Assembly (NCBI GenBank): GCA_947034885.2
Contig: OX344752.2
Span: forward strand, 21,289,386-21,353,385
DNA: 64,000 bases
Source of the DNA: Thuidium tamariscinum
Taxonomy: Eukaryota; Streptophyta; Bryopsida; Hypnales; Thuidiaceae
Direction of reading: 5' to 3'
Part shown: one piece after another, positions 20,671 through 32,050 of the stretch
How positions within the stretch are numbered: position 1 is the first letter of the stretch
How the letters are laid out: each line of letters starts with the position of its first letter
Translations under genes and position numbers: made by a program
Notes under the pieces: model-generated
The model's input: only the letters and a program-made list of their open reading frames with translations
What the model was told of the DNA's origin: nothing
Databases searched by the model: none

Positions 20671-23343
20671 TGTCGCAACACAGGGTAAGTAAATTCCCTG
20701 TTATACTCACAAAAATCACTGTAGAGTATAACTAAGTGACTCTAAAGATCGAACCCGCGAGATTCTGTGAAGTATCTGGCTTAGTTAAGCGATTAAGATA
20801 GGACAGCTCCCAAAACTCTATAATCCAGTTCTAGATCTAGAACCGGAAATACACAAATAACCCGAGACGACAACCCGTTATCCCGTTCAAAAACTGATAT
20901 TCTAGCAATCTGGTCCGGAACGGATCCGTTCCTTCACTTTTCCGGTTTCCCGGATTTTATCCGTTCCGTCAGACTGCAACGGATCCGCTCCCTAACGAGT
21001 TCCGCTCCTGGTTTCCTCTTCGGACCAATCCGTTCCGGATGATCCGTCCACACCCGTTCCTCAATCCGGTTTGGTTTTGCCTCTGTTTTACCATCAGAGG
21101 GGTCGCCGCTTGATTTTGTGAGCGGTAGGCCCACCGCTCCTTCCGTGACTTATAGTGGCTGAAGACCCACTTTCTACCCGTTAATTCTAAAATTACTTCA
21201 GATCCAGTTTGATCCCTCACAACAATCCAGACAAAGATCCGGACTGTAGGTCACACAGAGATCCCCCGTACGATCTTCTCATACTACAACGACTTTGACG
21301 CGACTTTCCGTTCCTGGGGAGCCAGGTGGCTACAAGTGTATCCGTCCGTTCCAACGTCAACCAGAACTCTTCCGTTTGCCACAAAGACGGTGAGACCTCA
21401 CAGGAGATCGGACACTCAACTGGGTTTCCCACCCAGGAGCTCTAGCACGATTAAGGAATCCCTCCCTCTCGTCTAGCCTAACAACGGCTTTCTCACCCGG
21501 AATCTTAAGTCCTAGAAGCGCTGAGGCGCTAGAGTTACACTCCCAACTCTTCTCTACCCGTTCTCATATACTCAGACACGGAAAATAAGCACCAAAGGGA
21601 GAATGTCGCCTGCAAAACCACTTGCGCCTTCCTAACTCCGCGTCACGCCGCCCTGCCAAACTCGGGAGATACACACGCAAAGCAAGAGAGAATAAAATAC
21701 ACAAAGATAATGCAAAGGAAAAGACTCCCAGTCCACCGCGAGGGGACTGACTTAAATAATGGGCAAAAAAGCAAAAAGCGCCATACAAGTCCGCCGCGAT
21801 TAACGCTCGGCGGATCCGTTCCTACCTACTTCTGAACCGGAACGGATTCCAACCCGCTCCAAGTTCCTAAACCGGACCGGATTTCCTCCTGATCCGTTCC
21901 TAAGTTAAAAACTACAAAAACAGGAAAGTCCTAATACCTACGTATCCGGCTCTGCTACCCTAGATCCTATAGTCGGGCTTTCCGCCCTACTGATCTGCTC
22001 GAAGACCTCGGTGAGGTTCCGATTCCGTTCTCCGTTTGTTGCAACCGGAGCTCCAGTAACCGGACTCGCAGGAGACTCCGACAACTGAATTGCCGCCTCC
22101 CGGTTGCCCGTTGACGCTCGCCCTGACTTCTTGGATTGCGGCGTCCTGTCCTTCCCTGGTCTCTGAGGCAACCCTTCGGAAATATCCGGTAGAGACAGAT
22201 CGGAGAGTCTGACCGGAATTTCCGTCAGTCTCCGGCTACAGTCTTCCATCCGTTCGGCCGCCTCCCGAACCTTCACCAAAGTCGTCTCCACCTTTTCGGA
22301 GAAGTCGGACAGAATCCGGACTATCCGGCTTCCGGATAGTTTCTTCTCCTTGTGCACCTCTTCGTCAAACAGTTGAGCCCGGATGACAGCCGATCCGGGT
22401 TCCCCGAATGTTGCCTTCACGTGCTCCGCCAATTTGACGGTCTCCGCCGCCATCTCCTTGGTAGCGGCCTCGTTGTCCCTGAGAACAAGGAGCTCCGCCT
22501 TCAAACCCCAGGGTATCTCTGCTAACCCTAGACACCCCATTGCGGTTAAGTCCGCCATCAAGTTGCTTTTCTCCGGCTCTGTGGAAGGGATGAGCGGAAC
22601 TACTTTCTTCAGCTTTATCCCTGAGGGTGGGGGTGTAGTGGACTCGGTTCTCTTCCGGCGTAGCTGCGGCATGGCAACTATCCGGGAAACTACCTCACTG
22701 CTCTCCTAGCCGCACGTCCCGTTCCTCACACACACTCACAACACAACTACAAAAGTAATCCGCCCGTAATAACCACTTGCACATACACACACACACTCCT
22801 CTCCACACACCAGCGTCTCAGCGCACAGTCTGAAACCCGCGCCGCTGACAACTGCCCGCTCTGACAAAACACCCGCTGCTAATACTGACAGCCGCGTCAC
22901 AGAAAATTGCGCCACCAAACACGCGCGGAAAACCAACTCACAGAAAAGGCGGAAAACGTTGAGGGTTGAAAAACACACAACGAAGCGCCTGAGAGCAAAT
23001 GGGCCAACTGAAAATGTCAGGCCTTATATAGTTTCCAGAAATGGATCCGGTCTTCCGTTCCTGATCATCCGTTCCCGTTCTCATCCGATCGGTCCAAATC
23101 CGGAAATCATCCGTTCCGTTCTGGGACTGAATCCGGATAGAATCCGTTCTGTAGGGTCCGGAATTTTTCCGTTCCGGTATTCCGTCGTAATAAACCGGAA
23201 TTATTCTGCCACCGGTCTCTACAACATTATCTGGTACTACTTCTGGATCTTACCCATTCCCTGAACAAATCCGGTTGCTAAATTTTCCACTTTCCGCTCC
23301 ATACTGACTTTAAATGGAAAGATCAAAAATATGTCTTGCCACA
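20671..23343 (-). repeat. 5' LTR (2,673 bp)
   Basis: This is the promoter-bearing LTR of the minus-strand element. A TATATAAGG box occurs on the minus strand near 23023-23031, so transcription should start just below 23000. The 244-aa reading frame (22672-21938) then falls within the transcribed part of the LTR. Confidence 0.97.
21938..22672 (-). CDS. LTR-borne reading frame, 244 aa, sense orientation
   Basis: The predicted protein has a basic, Pro-rich start (MPQLRRKRTESTTPPPSG), a long helical, probably coiled-coil middle (around residues 70-155) and a low-complexity Ser/Pro-rich tail. I do not recognise a family. It lies about 330 bp downstream of the LTR TATA box, so it would be the first frame of the element's transcript, ahead of gag. 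Reading frames within LTRs are uncommon. Its exact preservation in both copies is expected from reverse transcription, so identity alone does not show selection. Confidence 0.5.
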   Translation of the reverse strand: MPQLRRKRTESTTPPPSGIKLKKVVPLIPSTEPEKSNLMADLTAMGCLGLAEIPWGLKAELLVLRDNEAATKEMAAETVKLAEHVKATFGEPGSAVIRAQLFDEEVHKEKKLSGSRIVRILSDFSEKVETTLVKVREAAERMEDCSRRLTEIPVRLSDLSLPDISEGLPQRPGKDRTPQSKKSGRASTGNREAAIQLSESPASPVTGAPVATNGERNRNLTEVFEQISRAESPTIGSRVAEPDT

Positions 23344-23348
23344 GGTTG
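23344..23348. repeat. Target-site duplication GGTTG, right copy
   Basis: This matches 12090-12094 and marks the exact integration point in the LINE. Confidence 0.95.
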
Positions 23349-23797
23349 CTTTGGTAGGAGAGTCCTTTAATCCAGAGGATATCCGGTTTAAATCTAGCGT
23401 TACAATGGCATCTTTGTCTTTGGCAAGAGCAAGGTAACAACCATGGGGGGACTGTGTTTTCTTGTGGATTGTTATTGAATGTTCCTGCATTCATGAGAGT
23501 ATAGTATCTACTATTTGTGGTAGATAGGATTAATTTTCTCAGTTCCCATACTGCTTTGTTATGTCTTTTGACACGAAGGGCATGAATATGATGTTGTTTG
23601 CATTTTAAGAGTACATGGAGCCATGTGTCTACGTCATGAGAGTTACAAATGGAACATGTGATGGATGGAAATCTCTCAATCCCGAAAAATAATTGTTTTC
23701 TAGCATTTCCCATGTATTGGCCAGTGCGGAATTTTAGTAGGCTTGTTTTTTGTGAGTCGGTTATTTCAGGGTTTGACCAAAATTCATTAGAGAGGTC
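23344..23797 (-). pseudogene. LINE ORF2: zinc-binding segment and start of the REL-like domain
   Basis: After an in-frame TAG at 23800-23798 the frame reopens with LLKFRTGQYMGN, as in LINE segments just after RNase H. It continues with CSICNSHDVDTWLHVLLKC (a C-x2-C...H...C zinc-binding motif) and CSCQRQRCHC. KPDILWIKG follows, the probable PD motif of the restriction-like endonuclease. The LTR element interrupts the frame after GLSYQSN. Confidence 0.75.
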
Positions 23798-24472
23798 CTA
23801 ATGTATATCAGGGTTAAGGGTCCATTTACTAATGTTAGGAAATCGTTGTGCCATTATTTCCAGATTTTTATCATGATCATGTTTGATGATGTATGTTCCT
23901 AAACATCTAACCGGACCTTTGTTAGGTTGATGGGCTTGACCTAGCCATTCATCTTTTTGGTAATAGAATGGAGTAGTATGTGCAAATTCATAATTTTTTG
24001 AGGCAAATTTATATTCTTTTGTTGTGCCATTTTTTGCAAGTTTGTCTGCTTGTTCATTGCCTACAATATTACTGTGGCCTTTAATTTTGGAAATTGTTGT
24101 AGGTTGTGTACGATTTTGAAGCATCTCTACTATAGATTCCAATATAATTAAGTTTGCATGGTTACGATGTAGAGTAGGATGTTTTAATTGTGTATTAAGG
24201 ACATATAGACAGTTTAGGCAATCAGTGAATATGTAGGCAGGTTCATGTGGATATTGGGTAGTGATTATGCGTAGAGTTTTGTGTATGGCCATGAGCTCAG
24301 CTCTAAAAATGGTTTGTAAACCAGGAAGCCGTTTAGAGATTTGAATTTCTTCTTTGAAAGAGTTGTATATGCTGTATCCTGCTTTTTCGCGTATCCAATG
24401 TCCATTTGCATGTTGTTGTGGTGGTATAAATGAACCATATGTGTAGTAGCTATATTGCGGTGGAAACTTTAA
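23798..24472 (-). pseudogene. LINE ORF2: RNase H domain
   Basis: This is in the same frame as the RT, behind a TAA at 24475-24473. Motifs are YTYGS where YTDGS is expected, then FRAELMAIHKTL, YIFTDCLNCL and KGHSNIVGNEQADKLAK. The Glu of AELMAI and the Asp residues of FTDCL and NEQAD are kept, but the first catalytic Asp is Tyr, a single-base change. RNase H domains occur in some LINEs, including I, R1, Dualen and some plant L1 lineages. Confidence 0.85.
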
Positions 24473-27400
24473 TTAAGGGATAGATGTATACGTTGGTAGC
24501 GGGGGAATATGTAAATTTATTAAATTATAGTTGATTTTATAAGTGAGTTTTTTCCAGTTTGAATTCTTTTTTACTATTACATTACTAGGTGTTGGTGCAG
24601 CAATTTGTATGTGATACTGTGGTATTTGCATATTTTGGAGGGTCGTTGTGAGGGAGTCTAGTTGATTGGGTGGGCCAATATTGTGGTTTTGGTGATGTAT
24701 GCATAGAATATGTATTGCAAGAGGCTCAGTGTGTGGTTGTTTGTTTAGTTCAATTGGGATTGTTGGTTTTTCATAAGTAATAGTGTCCGCAGCAAAATGT
24801 GCAATAACGTGTGTATCTTCAAATGGTCCAATATATGGAGAGAAGTTATGGTACCAATTTATATCTGGTATGACTAATATAGTTATGGTGTTTAGATCAT
24901 GTTTGGCTGCTAGTCTTGCCCAATGTAGTGCTTGTTGGGCTGTTTCTTCATTTTGTGGATGTGCAAAACCTTTGCCTTTCCATTTGTATTGAAATGCTTT
25001 GCCAAGAGATCCAAATATTTTATCTCTTTCAAAGAAAGAGTAAAATTGTGTGATTAGTGTGGAGCAGGTGATTGGTGATGAGAAATATGAATGAGAGATG
25101 TCAAATGTTTTTGTTAAGGAGTCTAAGATGTTTTGTGGAAGGGAGTGTTGCGATGTTCTTAGCGTGTTTTTATTAGATTTCTTATATTTGTAACGTTGAT
25201 ATAGCCATGTGATCTCGGTTTCAAATGATTGTGTAGGTGGTGTCAAGCCATGCGTATTATGAATAGTAGTGTGATATTGTTTCCATAGCCATTGTAATCT
25301 AGTGGTTGGAATAGTTATTAGATAGTTACCGGTGTCAAGGTATATATGTGTTAGTTCATTTTGTGTTATTATGGTAGATGTATTTGTTATTATGTCTTTT
25401 TCAGGATTGCATTCATTAGTTGAGATTTGCATAAGTGGAATTATTGTTGGGGGTGGGATAAATCTAGTATCTCTGGGTTGTTCATGGTTAAAGTTGACCA
25501 TGATGAGGTTTTTGTAGTATTTATGTTGTTGTTTTGTATAATATTGTGTTAGTAGGTGGATGTTGTGTGCTATTACCGTTGGTTGATTAAATGGGAAAAG
25601 ATATCTTTGTGGTAGCCATTTGCTATAAATGGTATTGTTTTCAAGTGTCCATTGGCACAGATATATATTAAATTTTTTAGGGATTTTGTATTTGTCTTTG
25701 ATCTCTTTGATTTGATGATCTATTATAATATATATGGGAAAGCTAAGTGGGTTGTTTTGAATATGTAGGGGCGGATTTTGTTGTGGTGGTATTTGTACTG
25801 GTGGTGGATGTGGAGGGTTATATGAAGTCCTGGGAATTAAATCTCGGTTATCTGAAATGTATTGTGCTCTTAGAGTTCTTGGTAGCGGGTCTCTTGGACA
25901 AGGTTGTAAACATTCAGGTGTACATTTTGGGTAACAGAAAAGCTGTTCAGCTATATTTAAAGCAGCTTTTTCAATTTTGGTTGGAGTTTTGTAGTATATT
26001 TTGAAGTCTTGAGGTGACATTAAATTTGTACCATTTGGAAGTGTAATGTGTTTAATTTTATATATGTTATGTAAAAGAAGTTTATGTAGCATTTTAAAGG
26101 AAAGTTTGGAATTTATATGTGGTAGAATAAGAGTAGTTTGTGACATCCATTCTTTTTCAAGTTCTGTTGGATGTAGTTGAAAGTTTTCTATTACACTCAT
26201 GAGGTGGATGTTTGCTTCATGCTTTAGAAGAAAGAGGGTCCTTGTTGTAGGTGATCTGATACAATCTTGTTGTTTGATTCTTGGAATGTTTTCTGCCCCT
26301 CCATACTTGGCCAGTATATGGTGGATGAGTCCTCTATATATTATACCTAGTCTTCCTGAATCGTTTAGGGCATTTCTAAGTTGTTCACTAATGCAACGTA
26401 GGTATGCATTTTTAAGAGAGAAGGCTTCAAGTCCAAAAAATTCGTGTGGAAGTTGTGCTATTACGTTGGCAGTGCATTTTGGTAATCCACATATAGTTTT
26501 CTGAATTCCAATGATCTTTTTATCAAGTTTTTTAATTGTTGGTAGCGAATATGGCACTGCATAGAAACTATAGGCTATACCTGCTCTAATTACAGTGTCA
26601 ACCATATTGATTTTTTGTTTTATTGTAGCTGGGCACTTAGTAAGTTGTGCACATTGATCTGTTACCTTTTTAGTGGTGATATGAGTTTGTAGTTTCCATT
26701 TTAGAGAAGGTATTAGTTGTATTCCTAAATACGGGTAGGGTTCGTGTTGGTGTAAAACCGGTATTTGTTGGTTTCTATAGCTAATGTTCATGTTGAGTAT
26801 TTGAGTTTTAAAGATGTCTGGTTTTGTTTTTGATTTATTTGGGCATCCAGTGATTGCGCATTTTGGTACTCCTAAATCCATTCCTGCCCATTCACAGTAT
26901 TTATCTAGTTTATTTAATTGAGATTGGAGTGATTGGGGATTATTTGATGTAGCTGCTAAGTCATCTGCATATGCTGAAGAATTTATAGTTATCTGGGATG
27001 TACCAAAGTTGTAGCCATTATTACCTATTTGGAGCCATCTAAGTAGTGGTTCAAGAAAAATAAGGAAAAGGTATGGACTGAGTGTGTCACATTGGATGGT
27101 TCCTCTTTGTATTTGTATTGGTTTAGTTTTACCAAAATGCTCTCCTGTAAAAATTGTAGTGGAGTTTGAGTAAATATTTCCTATTAATGCTACTGCGTCT
27201 TTTGGATATCCAAGGTCTAACATTATAGCCAAGAGCCTTGCGTGGTCTATGGAACCAAAAGCGTTTTTGAAGTCTATATATAATATGTAAATGTCTTGAT
27301 TAGTGAAACGTGCATCTTCTAGAGCTGCTATAAGAAGTTGTAGTTGTCGTGACGTGCTACGTTCTTGTCTAAATCCTTCTTGGCTATCATGGAGGATTTG

Positions 27401-27934
27401 GTATTTTTCACCATAGTTTGAAAGGGTTAAAGTGAGAGTACTAGTAAAAAATTTGTAGATTGTGTTTGCAAGTGCAATTGGTCTATGGTTTGATAATTGA
27501 GAAGAATCACCTTTTTTGTAAAGTAATATAGTTAGACTAGTTTTCCATGATGATGGGATTTGTTTGTGTTTATAACAATGTTTGAAGAATAGAAAAAGGA
27601 GGTTTTGAAAACATTGAGGCATATTTTTAAGGATTATATTTGGAATTGAGTCTGGGCCAGGGGTTTTATTATTGGATAAGTGTTTTAAACATATGTCATA
27701 CGTTTCTTTAGTGAAGTAAGTATGTAAAGGAGTATCCGGGGTTCCACGTTTGTCTATAACAAAGCCATTTAAGTCATGCCAAGGGTATTGTCTCACTGCG
27801 CATGTGCAATGTGGTGGGTGTTCTGGTAGAAAATAGCATGTTGGAACTGTAGGGCTATTATTAATTGATTGTTGAGTGTGTATTTCATTGGCAATGTCTT
27901 GAGGGTTGGTCAATAAGTTGTTTTGTCTATCCAA
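24473..27934 (-). pseudogene. LINE ORF2: reverse transcriptase and long linker, 1153 codons
   Basis: RT motifs in order: NNKTPGPDSIPN (about residue 88), RPIALANTIYK (151), QEGFRQERST (185), ILYIDFKNAFGSIDH (217), RGTIQCDTLSP (277) and AYADD (321-325). The catalytic Asp residues of IDFKNAF and YADD are present. A Cys replaces the usual Gly in QGDTLSP. A long, less conserved region of about 700 residues follows before RNase H. It joins the upstream endonuclease frame through a one-base shift in a C5 run near 27950. The first codon given is not a real start; translation would come through from upstream. Confidence 0.92.
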
Positions 27935-27942
27935 AATGCAAT

Positions 27943-30252
27943 CTAGTGAGGGGGTATTTTGGCTTTTGAATATATATATATATTTTTTTGGGGACTTTTT
28001 TCATATAGTTGTCTGTATTTTGAGATTGCCTTTTTGATGCAGTTTTGAGTATATTGTGTAGTTATTTTACGAGCTTGTATGTTTGCATTTTTGGCTAGGT
28101 TTGCTATGGTGTTAATCCATTCTTGGTGGTTTGTACCATGTATTTCAGGTAGTGGGATGTGGGCGTTGTTGTGGTTACGTATTTCGTGTATTATTGGGTG
28201 GGTTATCCAATTTGTTGTGTGTTTGGATATGTAGATTGCCTTCCTAATCAGGTGGTAAGTAGAAAGGTGAGCTTTCCATTTTTTTTGTGTTTTTCTTGGT
28301 AAAAAGCCACCTTGTTGGGCTGTACGATTTGTTAGATGGGGCAATGGTGGTGCACTACAGTTTTCGAGTATTTTATTGGATATACTTTGTATGAGGTGGT
28401 CTAAGGTTTTACATGCTTCATGCCATTGGTGGTTTGTTATATTTTCGTTTGTAAGAATGGTGGTTAGTTCATTTATTTGCATTGAGTGTTCTTCAAGAAA
28501 ATTTGTTTTAAATCTTTCTATATTTTCTTGGGGAATAGGGTTTAATATTCGTGGTGGTTTATTTATTATTGGTGTTGTAGGTCTGGCTAGTAATGTATTT
28601 GGTGGTATATGTAATGTTACTGGTGAATGGTCTGAATTGAGGTTGTGGTTATGATTTGTGGTTGCTGTGTATAAAGTAGAATTAGGTGTATTTATATAGT
28701 AACCATCTATTAGACTAGTTTGAGTATAGTTGTGGCCACCTTGTCTAGAAAAAGGGCTGTTAGTAGGTATATATGTGAGTTGCTGGCTGTCTGTAAATGT
28801 ACGCCATTCTATGTCTTCTGTTTGTGGCGAAGTTATGTTAAATTCATTTTGTTTATCAATGAGGGCAATATCTCTGTTGAAATCTCCACATAGAATATAA
28901 GTGTGTTGTAAGTGTAGGGAGATTTGTTGACTTATACATTGTTGAATTTTGGGTATCAATTGTAAATCATCTGTATGTGATGGCATGTACATGTGGAGTA
29001 GTAGCCATGGTTGTAAAGGGTGATTGTTGATTTTTATAATTTGTAAATATGGTGAAAATTCAGCTGGAGTTGGAATTTTGGTAATGTTTCCTGGGTATGC
29101 ATATTTTTTATTTATTAGTGTAAGGAGTCCACCCCGTCCTGGTGTATATGGTCGTCTCTGTTGCATACATCTAGTTAATGAATGCGTATTATTAAATATT
29201 AACTTATATTGTGGAAATAAATTTTCGATGTATCTTGTGGATTTTGTTGCAGTTATTTTGGTTTCTTGTATTGTTATTATTGCAGGGGTAGTTGGTGTAT
29301 GTGATGTTAGGTGTTGGAGGCTTGGTAAGGCTGTGTTGATTGATGCGGCGTTCCATGTGGTCATGTATGTATTGAAGTTAGTAGTTTGTGTATTTGTAGT
29401 ATTTGTGCTTGATAAATTGGGTAGAGGAGTGGGGTGGGAGTATTCTATCAAAGCGTCTTTGCATTTCAATGCTTCTAGAAGTAGTTTCTCAGGTAGGTAT
29501 GGGAATTTGTTGAGTATAATTTGTAAGGTTGGTGTTGTAGGCGTTTGTTTAATGAAATTATACATTTCTTTGTGAATGGAGTTGGAAGGTGTAATGATAT
29601 CTTGGTGTAGATTTTTAAATTGAATGTATGGGTGTGGTGTTGTGATATGTCTTTCTGGTGGATTTTGTAAGAGGGCCATTTTTTCAAGTAATAATGTGGT
29701 CCAGTTTGGGATTGATGTTTGTCTTAATAGATGGTTACATGTCTCTAATTGTGGGCTAATTGTGGTAATAAGTGCGAATAAAAGTCTTGGTGGTGGGTGG
29801 TGTTGGTTTTGATGAATGTATTGTGATATGTAAGGGTAATTTATGGTAATGTCATTGTGGTGAGGGTGTGTAATGTTTATTATGGGTGAGAATAGTTTTG
29901 CTAAATGTTGGTATTCGGGTTGTAGTTTTATTGTGCATATTATAAAATACATTTTATATCTATTTTTATGTGAAGGTGGGTGGGTGGTAAGTATATTGGG
30001 CATGGGTCCCGGGTTAGTTTCTATATCACCACATAAAAGCATTGTAATGTACAAAGGGAGTTTCTGGTGTTTTGGAATAAGATAGGTGGTTTTCAATTTT
30101 ACTTTAAAGTGTTGACAAATTTTACTAAGTATTTGAATATGGTTGCTAACAAGTATAATGTGTTTGTGTGTATATAAGTGTGATTTATAAGTGTTTAATT
30201 GTTGTGTAAGAGATCTAATGTCAAAAAAGAGGTGGAATTTTGATGAGGACAT
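27943..30252 (-). pseudogene. LINE ORF2 N-terminus: 2A leader and APE endonuclease
   Basis: I place the start at the ATG at 30252-30250 (MSSSKFHLFF); an earlier in-frame TTG is less likely. A leader of about 83 residues ends in GDIETNPGP, then M begins the downstream product. After about 200 residues without a known domain the APE endonuclease shows TWNAASINT, TIQETKI, YILCGDFNRD, LIDGYYIN and SDHSPV, covering the catalytic Asn, Glu, Asp and His positions. The frame runs to 27943, where it differs by one base from the RT frame. It begins 143 nt after ORF1 ends. Confidence 0.88.
30001..30042 (-). promoter_or_regulatory. 2A-like ribosome-skipping motif (LLCGDIETNPGP, then M)
   Basis: The D-(V/I)-E-x-N-P-G-P consensus is fully met, preceded by LLCG. 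Known 2A sequences make the ribosome skip the final Gly-Pro bond, releasing the upstream peptide while translation continues. 2A-like motifs near the N-terminus of ORF2 are known from APE-type LINEs of trypanosomes and several animals. In this LINE the cut would free the leader of about 83 residues. Function is inferred from sequence. Confidence 0.85.
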
Positions 30253-30395
30253 GAAGAGAAGCAAAAGCAAAGTATATATATAATATTGCCACCAAGTGGC
30301 AGTGTATAGTAGTGTAAAGCAAATAATGGATGATGTAATACTAAGGTATATGACTATGGCACTCTGTTTTTGGGTGATGGCGTTGTAAAACTGGA

Positions 30396-32035
30396 CTAGT
30401 TTGGCGGTGAGGAGGGTTCGGGGGCTTTAATGGCTGAACGAGTCAAGTCTTTAAGCATCTGCATGCTCTGAGCTAGGATGGTTTCTAGGTTTGTCAGGTT
30501 ACCTCTGAGCTCCTGATCTACCTTGTCTGCATAACTTTGTGCCTCTATTGTTAGTTCTTCTTTCATTTGGCTCATGTCTGACTTAAATTCCATACGCAGC
30601 TTCAGATTTTCTTTGGAAACCGCCTCTCCTATCAATGCTGATAGTTCTTCTTTCTGTAATGATTGTTTTGGGGCAGAGGATGATGCTGTGTTTTGCATTG
30701 CTTCAACTGTACCAGCTAAAGCAGTGTTGATGTCCAAGAGGCCCCATTTCTGAAGGGTTTCATCAGTGGGTTTGGCAGTCCCATCTAGAGAGTTAGGATG
30801 GGGCTGAAACTCCACCCATTTGTGCTGAAGGCGTGTTGATTTCTTCACATGTTGCTTGTAGACTGCGGCGTTGAGACATTCGATGTTGGCAACACCACTA
30901 TGAGCATCTCCTTTAAACCGTGGAAAGAAGATGGATTTGACATTTTTGGCTCCAAAGTGGTCGTGAAATCCCTGGGTTACTTCAGCAATGGATTTGGTGA
31001 GGTTGATGCCTTTGACAATGAGTACTAGGCAGTTTCTCTTGTTCACCTCTTCACGAGTCAATTGATTCAAGTCTCGGTTAACTGGTTGTAGAAGTTCTCC
31101 TAATACTGCAATTCGTTGCTGCTTGATTTTTGCCAGTTGTTCAGGTGATGTTGTTGTCAGCCAACCATAAGGTTCAGCGGTAGGTTTTTGAACCTGTGTT
31201 AGCTCAAATTCAAAGCCCCTATGGAAACTCTCTTTGAGTGTCTATTTGAAAAGGTGGTGGGGTTCCATGTTCTGGATGGTCTCACTATTAATCTTGATAG
31301 AGAGTAGGGTGCTAGAGGTAATAGGATCAAATGATTTGGAGACTTTGGCTATAGTGAGTATGTCATCATCTAGAGGAATAGCAAACACTCTAGTACCACG
31401 GAGTAAAGCTATACCATCAGTTTCTGGGTTTTGAAGGTGAATTCTAGCCATGCCTGACCAGACTTTGGAGTTTTTGGCTCCATGACATAGGATTGCTATG
31501 GGGTCAGCAATGCTATCCCCTAACTGTATGTTCATCTCTTGGAAACGCCCCAACACTTTCCCATGGCTTGTTTTTGGGTCAATGGGGACAAAGGTTTTTC
31601 GAAATGTAAGAGAATGTGGTAATCAAGAGCGAGTTGGGTGTGCATGTTTACCTCGACATCAAAGGGAATTTGAGTCAGGTTGAAGTGTTGGCCTGCAATA
31701 TTGTCGGGTCTTGATGTAGGCCACAGCTTTTGTTGCACGCGAGGAAATGACATACGGGCTTTTGTGAGGTCTTCTGCTTCACGTGGATTGTATCCTTGAG
31801 TAATGAGCTCTACTACTGATGCTTTATTGGTGAATGGCGGCATACTGGCTTCATAGGCAAGGGTTTCCATAGTGGGAAACCCATACCAAAATTCGTAAGG
31901 TACTGGTTCACTGAGTAGTGCCAAGGTTGTAACGGTGCCTTTTGATTTCTTCTGTGTGGATGCTTCAGCTTCTGATGTCATGTGCTTTTGTGAACCAACC
32001 GCATCTTCCATTTCAATATCATTTGAGTAAGCCAT
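30396..32035 (-). pseudogene. LINE ORF1, broken
   Basis: The frame starts at MAYSNDIEMED (ATG at 32035-32033), shifts by one base near 31540 after QAMGK, and meets an in-frame TAG at 31244-31242 before the last open part (to 30396). The full product would be about 545 residues. The middle holds NCLVLIVKGIN ... KSIFFPRFKG, which could be an RRM-like fold. The C-terminal part is a clear coiled coil (about 30680-30430). No CCHC knuckle is seen. ORF1 proteins of LINEs bind element RNA as multimers; the role here is inferred from position. Confidence 0.7.
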
Positions 32036-32050
32036 ATGTCTCCGAAATTT

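Larger units (their letters stand above)
12095..23343 (-). mobile_element. Ty3/gypsy LTR retrotransposon, Athila/Tat-like, looks whole
   Basis: This 11,249-bp element lies on the minus strand inside the LINE. It has 2,673-bp LTRs, a primer-binding site matching tRNA-Asp, gag with three CCHC knuckles, a pol reading frame with protease, RT, RNase H and integrase in gypsy order, a polypurine tract and 5-bp duplications. The RT phrase ATRKDYFPLPFTDIILDHVAG and the tRNA-Asp primer favour the Athila/Tat side of the non-chromodomain lineages. The two LTRs look almost identical by eye, so the insertion is recent. The extra reading frame inside each LTR is unusual. No envelope-like frame was seen. Confidence 0.95.
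11600..32050 (-). mobile_element. LINE with 2A motif, APE, RT, RNase H and a REL-like domain (Dualen-like), interrupted by an LTR element
   Basis: Read on the minus strand, the element has ORF1 (32035-30396). It is followed by a long ORF2 region with a 2A-like motif, APE-type endonuclease, reverse transcriptase, RNase H, a Cys/His segment and a PD-(D/E)xK-like C-terminus that resumes at 12094 beyond the inserted LTR element. The combination of APE and restriction-like endonucleases with RNase H is known from the Dualen/RandI group of green algae. The copy is dead: ORF1 carries one frameshift and one in-frame stop, and ORF2 one frameshift and two in-frame stops. The 3' end is near 11600, after an A/T-rich tail with ATTAAATCT repeats. 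The 5' end is hidden behind the CACTA element that begins at 32051. The true length without the insertion is at least 9.2 kb. Confidence 0.85.
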
